Source: Hydrogenophaga pseudoflava NBRC 102511 (lineage in GTDB: Bacteria > Pseudomonadota > Gammaproteobacteria > Burkholderiales > Burkholderiaceae_C). Taken from it: a DNA stretch of 64,000 nt. The DNA lies in contig NZ_BCWQ01000010.1 of the NCBI RefSeq assembly GCF_001592285.1, positions 62,001-126,000 of the forward strand. Reading direction: 5' to 3'. Under the pieces are notes generated by a model. The model saw nothing but the letters and a program-made list of their open reading frames with translations. It was not told the DNA's origin and made no database searches. Made by a program: the position numbers and the translations under genes. This document shows positions 45,638-57,400 of the stretch, one piece after another; position 1 is the first letter of the stretch, and each line of letters opens with the position of its first letter.

Positions 45638-46612
45638 TCACGGGATGTGATGGGTGTCTGGCAATGCCGCCAGGGCGGTGGCACCGGACCAGCGGCCCTC
45701 GCCCAGCAGCGTGCGCACGCAGTCCTTGAGCACCACGCGCGCGGCCAGCGCGGCCGGCGACAGCTCGTCGTCCGACAGGCTGCACAGCAGGTTCACGCGG
45801 CGCGCCGGCGCGTCGGTGATGCGCGCGCACTGGAAGCGCTGCGCCGCGTCCGGGTAGCGCCCCAGCGCCGCCCAGGGCTGCAGCGTGGCGCCCAGGCCCG
45901 CGTCCACCGCGGCCATGACCATGGCCAGCGAATCGACCTCCAGCACCACGCTGGGCGCAATGCCGGCACCCGCGAAGGCCGTGTCCAGCGTGCTGCGCAG
46001 GCCGTGCGGCCCGGTGGGCAGGATCAGTGGCACCCCGGCCAGCCCGGCGATGGCGATCTCGGCCGGCAGGCGCGGCGCACCCGCGCGCTGCACCAGGAAC
46101 AGGTCTTCCTCCAGCAGCGGCATCACGCTCCAGCCGCGACCGCCGCCATCCTGCCGGGTCTGGTGCAGGCGGGTGTCGAACAGCACTGCGAGGTCGAGCT
46201 GGCGCGCGTTCAGCATGGCCGTGAGGTGGCCCGACATGCTTTCGACCATGTGCAGGCGCACGTCGGGGTAGCGCTCGCGCATGGCCTGCATCAGCGGCAG
46301 GCCCAGCACCGCCGAGGTGGTGGGCGCCAGCCCCACCGAGACCGAACCCGACAGCCGCGCCTGCTGCGCGGCCCGCGTGGCCTGCTCGGCGTGGCGCAGG
46401 GTCAGCTGCGCCTCGCGGAAGAAGGCCACCCCCGCCTCGGTGGGCGCCACGCCGCGCGGCGTGCGGTTCAGCAGGCGGGTGGCAAGCTCGCTCTCCAGCC
46501 GCGTGATCTGCTGGCTCAGGGCCGACTGCACCACGTCCAGTTCGATCGCGGCGCGGCTCATCGAGCCCAGCTCGACGATGCGCACGAAGTAGCGCAGCTG
46601 ACGCAGTTCCAT
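45638..46612 (-). CDS. LysR-type regulator, probably TcuR
   Basis: Transcription factor of 324 residues with the N-terminal winged helix (MELRQLRYFVRIVELGSMSR, then AIELDVVQSALSQQITRLES) and a periplasmic-binding-like effector domain. It lies just upstream of tcuA, in the same direction rather than divergent as LysR genes usually are. The position suggests it controls tcuAB and tctC, with a tricarboxylate as effector; this is inference from context. Confidence 0.85.
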   Translation of the reverse strand: MELRQLRYFVRIVELGSMSRAAIELDVVQSALSQQITRLESELATRLLNRTPRGVAPTEAGVAFFREAQLTLRHAEQATRAAQQARLSGSVSVGLAPTTSAVLGLPLMQAMRERYPDVRLHMVESMSGHLTAMLNARQLDLAVLFDTRLHQTRQDGGGRGWSVMPLLEEDLFLVQRAGAPRLPAEIAIAGLAGVPLILPTGPHGLRSTLDTAFAGAGIAPSVVLEVDSLAMVMAAVDAGLGATLQPWAALGRYPDAAQRFQCARITDAPARRVNLLCSLSDDELSPAALAARVVLKDCVRTLLGEGRWSGATALAALPDTHHIP

Positions 46613-46728
46613 GGGATGGCCTGTGGTGGTGGTCCGCCCGCCGGAGCGGCGCGGGGTTCTGGGTGGCCGCCAGTTTATCGGTCGTCCCTGAAAATAGCGC
46701 CCTCGACCACCCGCCCCGCCCGCCCCGC

Positions 46729-48477
46729 ATGCGCCTGCCCCTGACCGACTGGTTCCCCATCCTCCGCTGGGGCCGGACCTACGACCGCCCGCTGCTGGCC
46801 GCCGACCTGACGGCCTCGGCCGTGGTCACGCTGCTGCTGATCCCGCAGAGCCTGGCCTACGCCATGCTGGCCGGCATGCCGCCGGTCACCGGGCTGTACG
46901 CCAGCATCGTGCCCATGGTCATCTACGCCCTCATGGGCAGCAGCACGGTGCTGGGCCCCGGCCCCTCGGCGCTGCGCTCGATCATGTCGTTCGCGACGGT
47001 GGGCACGGTGGTGAGCGCCGGCGGGGCCGACTTCATCGCCGCGAGCGCGGTGCTGGCGGTGATGGTGGGCGCGGCGCTGCTGGTGATGGGCGCGCTGCGC
47101 ATGGGCTTCATGGCCAGCTTCCTGAGCCAGCCGGTGCTCTCGGGCTTCATCACCGCCTCGGGCCTGCTGATCGGCATGAGCCAGCTCAAGCACGTGCTGG
47201 GCATGCCCCTGAGCGGCGACGACGTGCCCAGCTTCGCCCGCAGCCTGGCCGCCCATTTCGGCGAGGTCCATGGCCTGACCCTGGCCGTGGGCCTGGGCGC
47301 GCTGGCGGCGCTGTGGGCGGCCCGGCGCTGGCTCAAGCCCCTGCTGTGCCGCCTCGGCGTGCCGGCGGTGGCGGCGGACCTGGCGGGCAAGGCCTCGCCG
47401 CTGCTGGTGATCCTGCTGTCCATCGCGCTGACCACGGCCCTGGGCTGGCCGCAGCAGGGCCTGGCGGTGGTGGGCGAGATTCCGCAGGGCCTGCCCAGCC
47501 TGGTGGTGGCACCGCTGCTGGAACTGCCGGGCTCCACCGTGCGGGCGCTCATGGTGCCGGCCCTGCTGATCGCGGTGATGACCTTCATCGAACAGATTTC
47601 CATCGCCCAGGGCATGGCCGCCAAACGGCGCGAGCGCATCGACGTGAACGCCGAGATGCGGGCCATGGGCGGTGCCAACCTGGCGGCCGGCCTGACCGGC
47701 GCCTTCGCGGTCGGCGCCAGCTTCTCGCGCACCTCGGTGGTGGCCGAAAGCGGTGGCCGCACCCCGGCGGCCGGCATCATCACCGCCGTGCTGCTGGCCT
47801 TCACGGCCCTGTTCCTCACGCCCTGGCTGCACGACCTGCCCATGGCCGTGCTGGCCGCGACCATCCTGATCTCGCTGGGCTCGCTGATCGACTTCCGCAG
47901 CTTCCCGCTGAACTGGCGCTACGCGCGCGCCGACTTCGCGGCCCAGGCCCTGACCTTCTCCGTCACGCTGCTGGTCGACCTGGTCACCGGCCTGACCGTC
48001 GGCGTGATCGCTTCGCTGGCGCTGCACATCTGGCGCAGCAGCCGCCCGCACATCGCCGTGGTGGGCAACGTGCCCGGTACCGAGCACTACCGCAACGTGC
48101 TGCGCCACCAGGTGGTGACGCGCCCGCACATCCTGGGCCTGCGGGTGGACGAGAGCCTGTTCTTTGCCAACGCGCGCCACCTGGAAGACCGCATCACCGC
48201 CGAGCTGGCCGTCCACCCCGCCGTGCGCCATGTGGTGCTGCAGTGCACTGCGGTGAACGACATCGACGCCAGCGCGCTGGAGAGCCTGCGCAGCATCCAC
48301 CGAACCCTGCAGGACGCTGGCGTCCAGCTGCACCTGAGCGAGGTGAAGGGACCGGTGATGGACCGCCTGCGCCGCAGCGACTTCCTGGAGCGGCTCTCGG
48401 GGCAGGTGTTCCTCACCCACCACCAGGCCATCAGCGCGCTGGACGAGCCGGCGCAGGACCCCGCGGCCCAGATCTGA
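46729..48477 (+). CDS. SulP-family anion permease with STAS domain
   Basis: Inner-membrane anion transporter, 582 residues from ATG 46729 or 604 from a GTG at 46663. The helical part (about 20-430) carries SLAYAMLAGMPPVTGLYASI, the SulP signature, and a long series of hydrophobic segments. A C-terminal STAS domain (about 450-570) includes VVLQCTAVNDIDASALESL. Substrate may be sulfate, bicarbonate or another anion. The gene is divergent from tcuR and convergent with a methyltransferase gene; it may simply be a neighbour of the sulfur-like module downstream. Confidence 0.9.
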   Translation: MRLPLTDWFPILRWGRTYDRPLLAADLTASAVVTLLLIPQSLAYAMLAGMPPVTGLYASIVPMVIYALMGSSTVLGPGPSALRSIMSFATVGTVVSAGGADFIAASAVLAVMVGAALLVMGALRMGFMASFLSQPVLSGFITASGLLIGMSQLKHVLGMPLSGDDVPSFARSLAAHFGEVHGLTLAVGLGALAALWAARRWLKPLLCRLGVPAVAADLAGKASPLLVILLSIALTTALGWPQQGLAVVGEIPQGLPSLVVAPLLELPGSTVRALMVPALLIAVMTFIEQISIAQGMAAKRRERIDVNAEMRAMGGANLAAGLTGAFAVGASFSRTSVVAESGGRTPAAGIITAVLLAFTALFLTPWLHDLPMAVLAATILISLGSLIDFRSFPLNWRYARADFAAQALTFSVTLLVDLVTGLTVGVIASLALHIWRSSRPHIAVVGNVPGTEHYRNVLRHQVVTRPHILGLRVDESLFFANARHLEDRITAELAVHPAVRHVVLQCTAVNDIDASALESLRSIHRTLQDAGVQLHLSEVKGPVMDRLRRSDFLERLSGQVFLTHHQAISALDEPAQDPAAQI

Positions 48478-48489
48478 GCCGCCGCCGTC

Positions 48490-49224
48490 TCAACCCCTGC
48501 GGCGCAGCAGGCGCACGTGCATGGGGCGCACGAAGCGGGCGCCGTCCGCGCCCAGGTGCGGCTCAAAGGCGCGCCGCACGCGCGCTTCGATCTCCGGCGT
48601 GATCTGGTGGTCGGCAAAGCTCGGGTAGAGCATGCGCTGGGCGAAGCTGGCCCAGTCGGGGTAGTGCACCGGCTGGGCAAAGCGGCGCTCGGCGGCCGCC
48701 TCCCAGTGGGCGCCGCTGGCCAGCGCGCGGTCCAGCGCGGCCTGCGCGGCGGCCCGCACCACGCCCTCGTCGTTGTAGAGGCGCACGATGTCGTTGAGGG
48801 CGCCGCCATAGACCGGCTCGCTCACATAGAACCAGCCGCCCGGGCGCAGCACCCGCGCCACCTCGGCCAGCGCGCGGTCCATGGCGGGAATGGGCACGTG
48901 GTGCAGCGACTTGAGCATGAGCGCGCCGTCGAAGCTCTGGCGCGCAAAAGGCACGACCTCGGCGCTGGCGGACAGGAACTGCAGCCGCTCCTGCGGCTGC
49001 GACAGGTTCTTCGCGTGCTGGACCGCATCGACCTCCAGACCCACCACCTCGCTGTCCGCATGGCGCTCCAGCAGCCCGCGCGCCAGCCGCGCGTTGCCGC
49101 AACCCAGTTCGATGATGCGCTGGCCCGCCAGCGGCACGAGTTCGGACAGCAGGTCCAGCTCGTTGTCGAGCAGCGGGAAGTGGTCGGGGTTCGGGCCGCA
49201 GGGGGGCTGGTGGTGGGTGTTCAT
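48490..49224 (-). CDS. SAM-dependent methyltransferase
   Basis: A 244-residue class I methyltransferase. SAM motif I is IIELGCGNARLARGLLERHA about residues 38-57; the acidic residue after strand 2 is in VVGLEVDAVQHAKN, and motif IV reads GALMLKSLHHVPI. No signal or membrane segments. Its ATG overlaps the stop of the upstream metallo-beta-lactamase gene by four bases, so the two are translationally coupled and likely share a function. The substrate is not known; a thiol, sulfide or metalloid acceptor would fit the context but this is guesswork. Confidence 0.83.
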   Translation of the reverse strand: MNTHHQPPCGPNPDHFPLLDNELDLLSELVPLAGQRIIELGCGNARLARGLLERHADSEVVGLEVDAVQHAKNLSQPQERLQFLSASAEVVPFARQSFDGALMLKSLHHVPIPAMDRALAEVARVLRPGGWFYVSEPVYGGALNDIVRLYNDEGVVRAAAQAALDRALASGAHWEAAAERRFAQPVHYPDWASFAQRMLYPSFADHQITPEIEARVRRAFEPHLGADGARFVRPMHVRLLRRRG

Positions 49225-49856
49225 GTCCGGCGGTGCAGAGGTTTCGGGCCCACACGGGCGAAGAACCCGTCGCGGGTGAGACCGGCGAAGTGGGGGCTCC
49301 AGCGCCGCTGCTCCAGCACCGTGGTCACCGCCCGCGCCCGGCGCTCATGGCCCGCGTACAGCAGGGTCTCGTCGGGCAGGGTGAAGATGCGCTGCTGCAC
49401 GCTGTCCCACAGCGCCGCCGGCAGGGCCGGCCGGGGCTGCCACGGGCAGGTGTCGGCGGTCAGCAGGTCGCCGCAGAACATGCGGTCCTGCCAGAGGTAG
49501 CTCTGGCAGTGGGCGGTGTGCCCCGGGGTGCGCAGCACCTGCACGAAACCCGCGCCCAGCGGCAGCCGCTCGCCGTCCGCCACGCGGCGGGCACCCTCGC
49601 GCCAGGCGCCCTGCACCACTGGCGCCCCCAGCCGCAGCAGGCGCTCGAACTCGCCGGGCGGCTGGTCGTCGTGACCGTCGTGGTCGTGGGTGCGCAGCAC
49701 CCAGCGCAGGCGCAGGCCGGCCTCGTCCAGCAGGGCCATCAGCACCGGCCGGTCGCTGCTGCGCGGGTCGACCAGGGCGGCCTCGCGCGCCGCTTCGTCG
49801 GCCAGCAGGTAGCTCAGTGCGCCGCTGTGTTCGTCGTAGAGGATGCGCAGGCTCAT
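49221..49856 (-). CDS. Persulfide-dioxygenase-like metallo-beta-lactamase protein
   Basis: A 211-residue metallo-beta-lactamase fold protein. Its start, SLRILYDEHSGALSYLLADE followed by AAREAALVDP, resembles persulfide dioxygenase (ETHE1/PDO). The metal motif reads THDHDGHDD (57-62) instead of THxHxDH: a Gly replaces the Asp. The residues that hold iron in PDO as I recall them (first His, the PGHT His and the GD Asp) are present at 57, 113 and 130, and AGH170 too. PDO is normally about 230-290 residues. Divergent from a FisR-like activator and coupled to a methyltransferase. Confidence 0.78.
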   Translation of the reverse strand: MSLRILYDEHSGALSYLLADEAAREAALVDPRSSDRPVLMALLDEAGLRLRWVLRTHDHDGHDDQPPGEFERLLRLGAPVVQGAWREGARRVADGERLPLGAGFVQVLRTPGHTAHCQSYLWQDRMFCGDLLTADTCPWQPRPALPAALWDSVQQRIFTLPDETLLYAGHERRARAVTTVLEQRRWSPHFAGLTRDGFFARVGPKPLHRRT

Positions 49857-49889
49857 CGGGGTTCGGGTCGGGTCCGGAGCACTCAACCT

Positions 49890-49905
49890 TCCAAGATCCA
49901 TGCCA
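49890..49905 (-). promoter_or_regulatory. Weak -24/-12-like element before the MBL gene
   Basis: On the minus strand TGGCATG-N4-TTGGA, against a sigma-54 pattern of TGGCACG-N4-TTGCA. The spacing is right but the -12 GC is GG. It ends about 33 bases before the MBL ATG. A second similar stretch (TGGCAAA-N4-TTGGC) is at 49920-49935. Both are imperfect, so this is a candidate only, supported by the palindrome about 100 bases upstream. Confidence 0.4.
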
Positions 49906-49996
49906 GCCGCGCCCGGCCCGCCAACGCCTTTGCCAACAAGCACTTGCACGCGCTGGCACGCCGCAGCCGGCCCGGCGCAACGCCGCCGGGACTGCC

Positions 49997-50020
49997 TTGT
50001 CTGCCAGATCTGGCAGACAA
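49997..50020. promoter_or_regulatory. Perfect 24-bp palindrome, likely activator-binding site
   Basis: Half-site TTGTCTGCCAGA followed by its exact reverse complement, with no spacer. It lies 34 bases before the activator ATG and 140 bases before the MBL ATG, in a 197-base divergent gap (49857-50053). It is the longest perfect palindrome I noticed in the window. The position suits an enhancer for a sigma-54 activator acting on the MBL-methyltransferase unit and an autorepression site for its own gene. Confidence 0.7.
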
Positions 50021-50053
50021 TCCCGGATACCCCCCACCCCAGCGGGTCCATCC

Positions 50054-51364
<1,311 letters not shown>

Positions 51365-51450
51365 GCGCCGAGGGTGGTCCATCGAGACTGCCCACGCCGG
51401 GGCATCTGCGTTAGGCTCCCACCCATTCCAACAAGGGTCGGGGTGGCAGC

Positions 51451-54400
51451 ATGGTGTTCCGTGTGCGCAGTGCGCTGGTGGGAATCGTGGGTGGTCTGGC
51501 GGCGGCCGGTGGTGCGTGGGCGGTGCAGATCACCGGCCTGAGCCCGCAGGGCGAGGTGGCCCGGGTGCGGCAGGTGGTGGCGAATTTCGACGCGCCCGCG
51601 GTGGCCTTCGGCAACCCGAACGCGGCCGCGCCGCTGCAGCTCAGCTGCAACGAGCCCCAGGCCTCGGCGGGCACCGGTCGCTGGCTCAACGAGCGCCGCT
51701 GGGTGCACGACTTCCAGCAGATGCTCCCGCCGGGCGTGAAGTGCACGCTGCAGGTGGCGCCGGGCTTCGTGGCGCTGGATGGCAAACCACTGGCCGGCCA
51801 ACAGAGCTTTGCCTTCGAGACCGGCGGTCCGGTGGTGCGCCAGAGCGTCCCGTCCGACGGTCAGACCATCGAAGAAGGCCAGTACTTCCTGCTGCGCTTC
51901 AACGGCGCGGTGTCGCCCGAGAGCGTGCAGGCCCACGCCTGGTGCGGCATGGACGGGCTGGGCGAGCGCCTTGCGGTCAAGCTGATCACCGGCGCCGAAC
52001 GCGACCAGCTGGTCCGGGCGCGCGGCTGGAACCGCAAGGACATTCCAGCCGACCAGGTGGTGGCCCTGGCCTGCCAGCGCCAGCTCACCCCCGCCGCCAA
52101 GGTGAAGCTGGTGCTGGGCAAGGGCGTGGCGACACCGAGCGGCGTGGCCACGCGCCAGGACCAGCGCCTGAACTTCACCGTGCGCGAACCCTTCAAAGTC
52201 ACGTTCAGCTGCGAGCGCGAAAACGCGCAGTCGCCCTGCCTGCCGCTGCGCGGCATGTCCTTGCGCTTCAACGCCCCAGTCACCGCCCAGCAGGCGCAAG
52301 AGATCCGGCTCAGGCCCGCCGCGGGTGGCGAGGCGCTCCCGCCCAAGCTGGAGGACGGCGCACAGGGCGAGGACGCGGTGGACGGCGTGGACTTTCCGCC
52401 CACGCTGACCGAGAAGGCCAGCTACACCGTCGAGTTGCCCAAGGGCCTGGTCGACGCCTCGGGCCGCGCGCCGGCCAACGCCGGCCAGTTCCCGCTCAAG
52501 GTGGCGACCGGCCTGATGCCGCCGCTGGTGAAGTTCGCGGCTGCGCCCTTCGGCGTGGTCGAGCGGCTGGCCGAACCCGGCGGCACCGCCCTGCTGCCCA
52601 TCACCGTGCGCAACGTCGAGCCCGGGCTCAAGGCCCTGGGCCTGGCGGTGTCCGGCAGCAAGGTCAGCGACCTCCGGCTCTCCAGCGACGCCGACATCAT
52701 TGCCTGGTACCAGCGCGTCGCCACGTTCCACGGGGGCACGGTGGAGCGCAAGCTGGCCGCGCAGTGGGCGAAGACGCCGCTGCCCCAGGTGATCGACAAG
52801 GACAACCGGGACTGGGTCGAGTCGCGCATGCTCGGCCTGCTGCAGGGCCTGCCGGGCGTGAAGCCGCTGGACCTGCCCCAGGCGGCGGCGGGCGACCCGC
52901 GCCCGATGGAGGTGGTGGGCATTCCGCTGCCGCCGGGCTTCCACGTGGTCGAGATCGCCTCGCCGCGGCTGGGCCGTTCGCTGCTGGACGAGCGCCACGG
53001 CGAGGGCCGCACGATGTACGTGCGCAGCTCGGCGCTGGTGACCAACCTGGGCGTTCACTTCAAGCTCGGGCGCGAGAACGCGCTGGCCTGGGTCACCACG
53101 CTGGACAAGGGCCAACCGGTCGCCGGCGCGGCGGTGCAGGTCTCTGACTGCCGCGGCAAGCCGGTGGCCAAGGGCCAGACCGACGCGCAGGGCGTGGTGA
53201 AGCTCGACGGCATCCCCGGCCGCGCGCCGGTGTGCCAGAACGGCGAGGCCGAAGACGGCGAGTACGGTGGCGCCTGGTTCGTCAGCGCGCGCGCCAAGTC
53301 GGCCGACGGCGTGGACGACCTGGCCTTCACCTGGAGCGACTGGAACCGCGGCATCGAGGCCTGGCGCTTCGACCTGCCCACGGGCGACCTCGCCAGCGCC
53401 ACGCAGCGCGCCCACACCGTGCTCGACCGCGCCCTGCTGCGCGCGGGCGAGACGCTGTCGATGAAGCACTTCCTGCGCACCGAGGACATGAAGGGCCTGC
53501 ACGTGCCCGAGCTCAAGAGCGGCGAACTGATCATCACCCACCAGGGCAGCGGCCAGGAGTTCCGCCAGCCCGTGGCCTGGCGCAAGACGCCGACCGGCGG
53601 CCTGAGCGCGACCAGCGAGTTCGCCATCCCGCCCTCGGCGCGGCTGGGCGTCTACACGGTGCAGCTCTCGCAGTCGCTGGGCCGCCAGGGCACCGAGATC
53701 CTGGACAGCGCGCAGTTCCGGGTCGAGGAGTTCCGGTTGCCGGTGCTGCAGGGCCAGCTCAGCGCCAACGACAAGAAGCCGCTGGTGGCGGCGACGGCCA
53801 CGCCGGTCGACCTGCAGGTGAGCTACCTCTCGGGCGGCGGCGCGGGCAACCTCGCCACCCAGGTGTCCGCACTGATGCGCCGCCAGCCGCTGTCCTTCCC
53901 CGGCTACGAGGGCTTCAGCTTCGAACCCCCGCGCGCCAGCAACCGCGTGCAGGAAGGCCGTGACGAGGGCGAGGACGGCGCCGACGCGGCGCAGAAGCTG
54001 GTGGCCGACAAGCTGCCGCTGACGCTGGACAGGAACGGCCGCGGCCGCACACAGATCAAGGACCTGCCGGCCGTGACCGCGCCTCAGCAGCTGCTGATCG
54101 AGGCCAGCTACGCCGACCCCAACGGCGAGACCCAGACCCTGCGCCACGTCACCACGCTCTGGCCGGCCGCGGTGGTCGCGGGCATCAAGACCGAAGGCTG
54201 GGTCTCGACCCGGCAGCAGGCGCGCTTCCAGGCGCTGGCGCTCACGCTGGACGGCAAGCCGGCGGCCAATGTGCCGCTGGAGGTGCGCGCCTCGGTCCGG
54301 ACGACGACCACCACGCGCAAGCGCATGGTCGGCGGCTTCTACACCTACGACAACAAGACCACCTCCAAGGACCTGGGCAGCGTCTGTTCGGGCAAGAGCG

Positions 54401-57400
54401 ACGCGCGCGGCCTGCTGCTGTGCGAGGCCGAACTCGACGACGCGGGCGAGGTCGAGCTGACCGTGGTGGCCAAGGACCGCGAGGGCCACCGCCACCAGAG
54501 CGCCGCCTCGGTCTATGTCACGCGCCAGGGCGAACTCTGGTTCGGCGGCGAGGACCACGACCGCATGGACGTGGTGCCCGAGAAGAAGCGCTACGAACCC
54601 GGCGAGACCGCGCGGCTGCAGGTGCGGATGCCGTTCCGCTTCGCGACCGCCCTGGTCAGCATCGAGCGCGAGGGCATCCTCGACACCAAGGTGGTGCAGC
54701 TCAACGGCGAAGACCCGACCATAGCCCTCAAGGTCGAGCCCGGCTGGGGACCGAACGTGTACGTGAGCGTGATGGCGCTGCGCGGGCGGCTGCGCGAGGT
54801 GCCCTGGTACAGCTTCTTCACCTGGGGCTACCAGGCGCCGCGCGAGTGGTGGACCGCGTTCTGGTACGAGGGCAAGGAATACGTGGCGCCGACCGCGCTG
54901 GTCGACCTGAGCAAGCCGGCCTACCGGCTGGGCGTGGCTGAGCTGAAGGTCGGCACGGCGGCGCACGAGATCAAAGTCAGCGTCGCCACCGACCGCGAGG
55001 CCTACCCGGTGCGCGGCACCGCACAGGTCAGCATCCAGGCCAGGCTGCCCAACGGCCAGCCCGCGGCCCACGCCGAGGTGGCGCTGGCGGTGGTCGACCA
55101 GGCCCTGCTGGAGCTGGGACCGAACGACAGCTGGGACCTGCTGGCCGGCCTGTGGCAGCGGCGGAACTGGAGCGTCGAAACGGCGACCGCGCAGATGGAA
55201 ATCATCGGCCGGCGCCACTACGGCCGCAAGGCGATATCGGCCGGCGGCGGCGGCGGCCACAGCCCGACGCGCGAACTGTTCGACACCCTGCTGCTGTGGC
55301 AGCCCTCGGTGGTGCTCGATGCCCAGGGCCGCGCCACGGTGAAGGTGCCGCTGAACGACGCGATCAGCAGCTTCCAGGTGGTGGCCATCGCCGATTCGGG
55401 CCCGGGCCTGTTCGGCACCGGCCAGGCCAAGTTCCGCGCCACCCAGGACCTGCAGATCATCAGCGGCCTGCCGCCACTGGTGCGCGAGGGCGACCGCTTC
55501 ATGGCGCAGTTCAGCCTGCGCAACACCACGGCGCGGCCGATGAAGGTGAATGTGAGCGCGCGCGCGACCCTGGTCGAGACGCCCGCGCAGACGGTCGATA
55601 TCCCCGCCGGCGAAACCCGCGAGCTGGCCTGGGACGTGACCGCCCCGGTGCCGCTGGGCCTGGGCCGCTTCGAGGCGCTGCTGTGGGAGGTCACGGCGCA
55701 GGACCAGAACGGCCAGGCACGCGACGCGGCCAAGTTCAGCCAGCGCGTGCTGCCGGCGGTGCCGCTGACGGTGCGGCAGGCCACGCTGGCCCAGCTCGAC
55801 GGCCCGCTGACCGTGCCGGTGGCCACTCCGGCGGACGCGCTGACCGACGCCCAGGGCGCGCTGCGCGGCGGCCTGCGCATGAGCCTGCAGCCCACGCTGG
55901 CCGAAGGCCTGCCGGCGGTGCGCGAGTGGTTCACCAACTACCCGTTTGCCTGCCTGGAGCAGAAGGCCTCCAAGGCCATCGGCCTGCGCGACGCCAGGCT
56001 CTGGCAAACCGTGCTGGCGCAGCTGCCGACCTACCTGGACAGCGACGGCCTGGCGAACTACTTCCCGCCGCGCGATGGTGACCGCCCCTCGGGCAGCGAC
56101 ACCCTGACCGCCTACCTCCTGTCGGCCACGCACGAGGCGGCGTCGCTCGACCCGGCCTGGACCCTGCCCGATACGGCGCGCGCGGCCATGCTGCGCGGGC
56201 TGGAGAACTTCGTCACCGGCAAGATCGAGCGCGGCTTCTGGAGCCCGCGCCAGGACCTGAACCTGCGCAAGCTCGCCGCGGTGGAAGCGCTCTCGCGCCA
56301 CGGCCGGGCCAATGCGCGCCTGCTGCAGAGCGTGGAGATTGCGCCCAACCAGTGGCCCACGCACGCGGTGATCGACTGGATCAACGTGTTGCGCCGCGTG
56401 AGCGACATCCCCAAACGCGACGAAAAGCTGGCCGAGGCGAACAACATCCTGCGCGCGCGGCTGTCGTACCAGGGCAGCAAGCTGGTCTTCAGCACCGAGG
56501 CCGAAGACCGCTGGTGGTGGCTGATGCAGAACGGTGACGTCAACACCGCGCGCCTACTGCTCGCCGTGATGGACGACCCGGCCTGGAAAGACGACATGGG
56601 CCGCATCGCCAGCGGCTTCATCGGCCGCCAGCAGCGCGGCGCCTGGTCGACGACGACCGCCAACCTCTGGGGCGGGCTGGCGCTGCAGAAGTTCTCGGCG
56701 CGGTTCGAGGCAGTGCCGGTGACCGGCAGCACCCGCGCCGCGCTGGGCGCCGCCAGCGCCGCGGTCGACTGGAGCAAGGTTTCGCGCGCCGATCCCAAGG
56801 CGCCGGTGGCCGCGGGCTTTGCCACCGTCGGCCCCTTCAAGGCCGACCCCAAGACATCCACCGGCCCGTGGCGCAACAACAGCGCCACCCTGGCCTGGCC
56901 GAAAGACGGCGCGTCGTCGCTCGCGGTGACGCACCAGGGCAGCGGCAAGCCCTGGGTCACGCTGCAGGCGCTCGCAGCCACCGAACTCAAGGCGCCGGTC
57001 TCGGCCGGCTACACGGTCAAGAAGACCATCACCCCGGTCGAGCAGGCCGTGGCCGGGCGCTACAGCCGGGGCGACGTGCTGCGAGTCACCCTCGAGGTCA
57101 ACGCCAGCACCGACATGACCTGGGTGGTGCTCAGCGACCCGATCCCGGGCGGCGCCACCCTGCTGGGCAGCGGCCTGGGCCGCGACTCGGCCATCGCCAC
57201 TGCGGGCGAGAAGCGCTCGGGCCGCGGCTGGCCGGTGTTCGAGGAGCGCAGCTTCGAGGCCTTCCGCAGCTACTACGACCACCTGCCGGCCGGCACCTTG
57301 AGGACCGAGTACACGGTGCGGCTGAACAACGTGGGCCTGTTCGCGCTGCCACCGACGCGCGTCGAGGCGATGTACGCGCCCGAGGTGTTCGGCGAGCTGC

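Noticed and set aside
48087..48809. Minus-strand open frame across the SulP-methyltransferase junction
   Set aside because: Arg/Ser/Thr/Cys-rich shadow frame with no start signal; both underlying genes have strong motifs.
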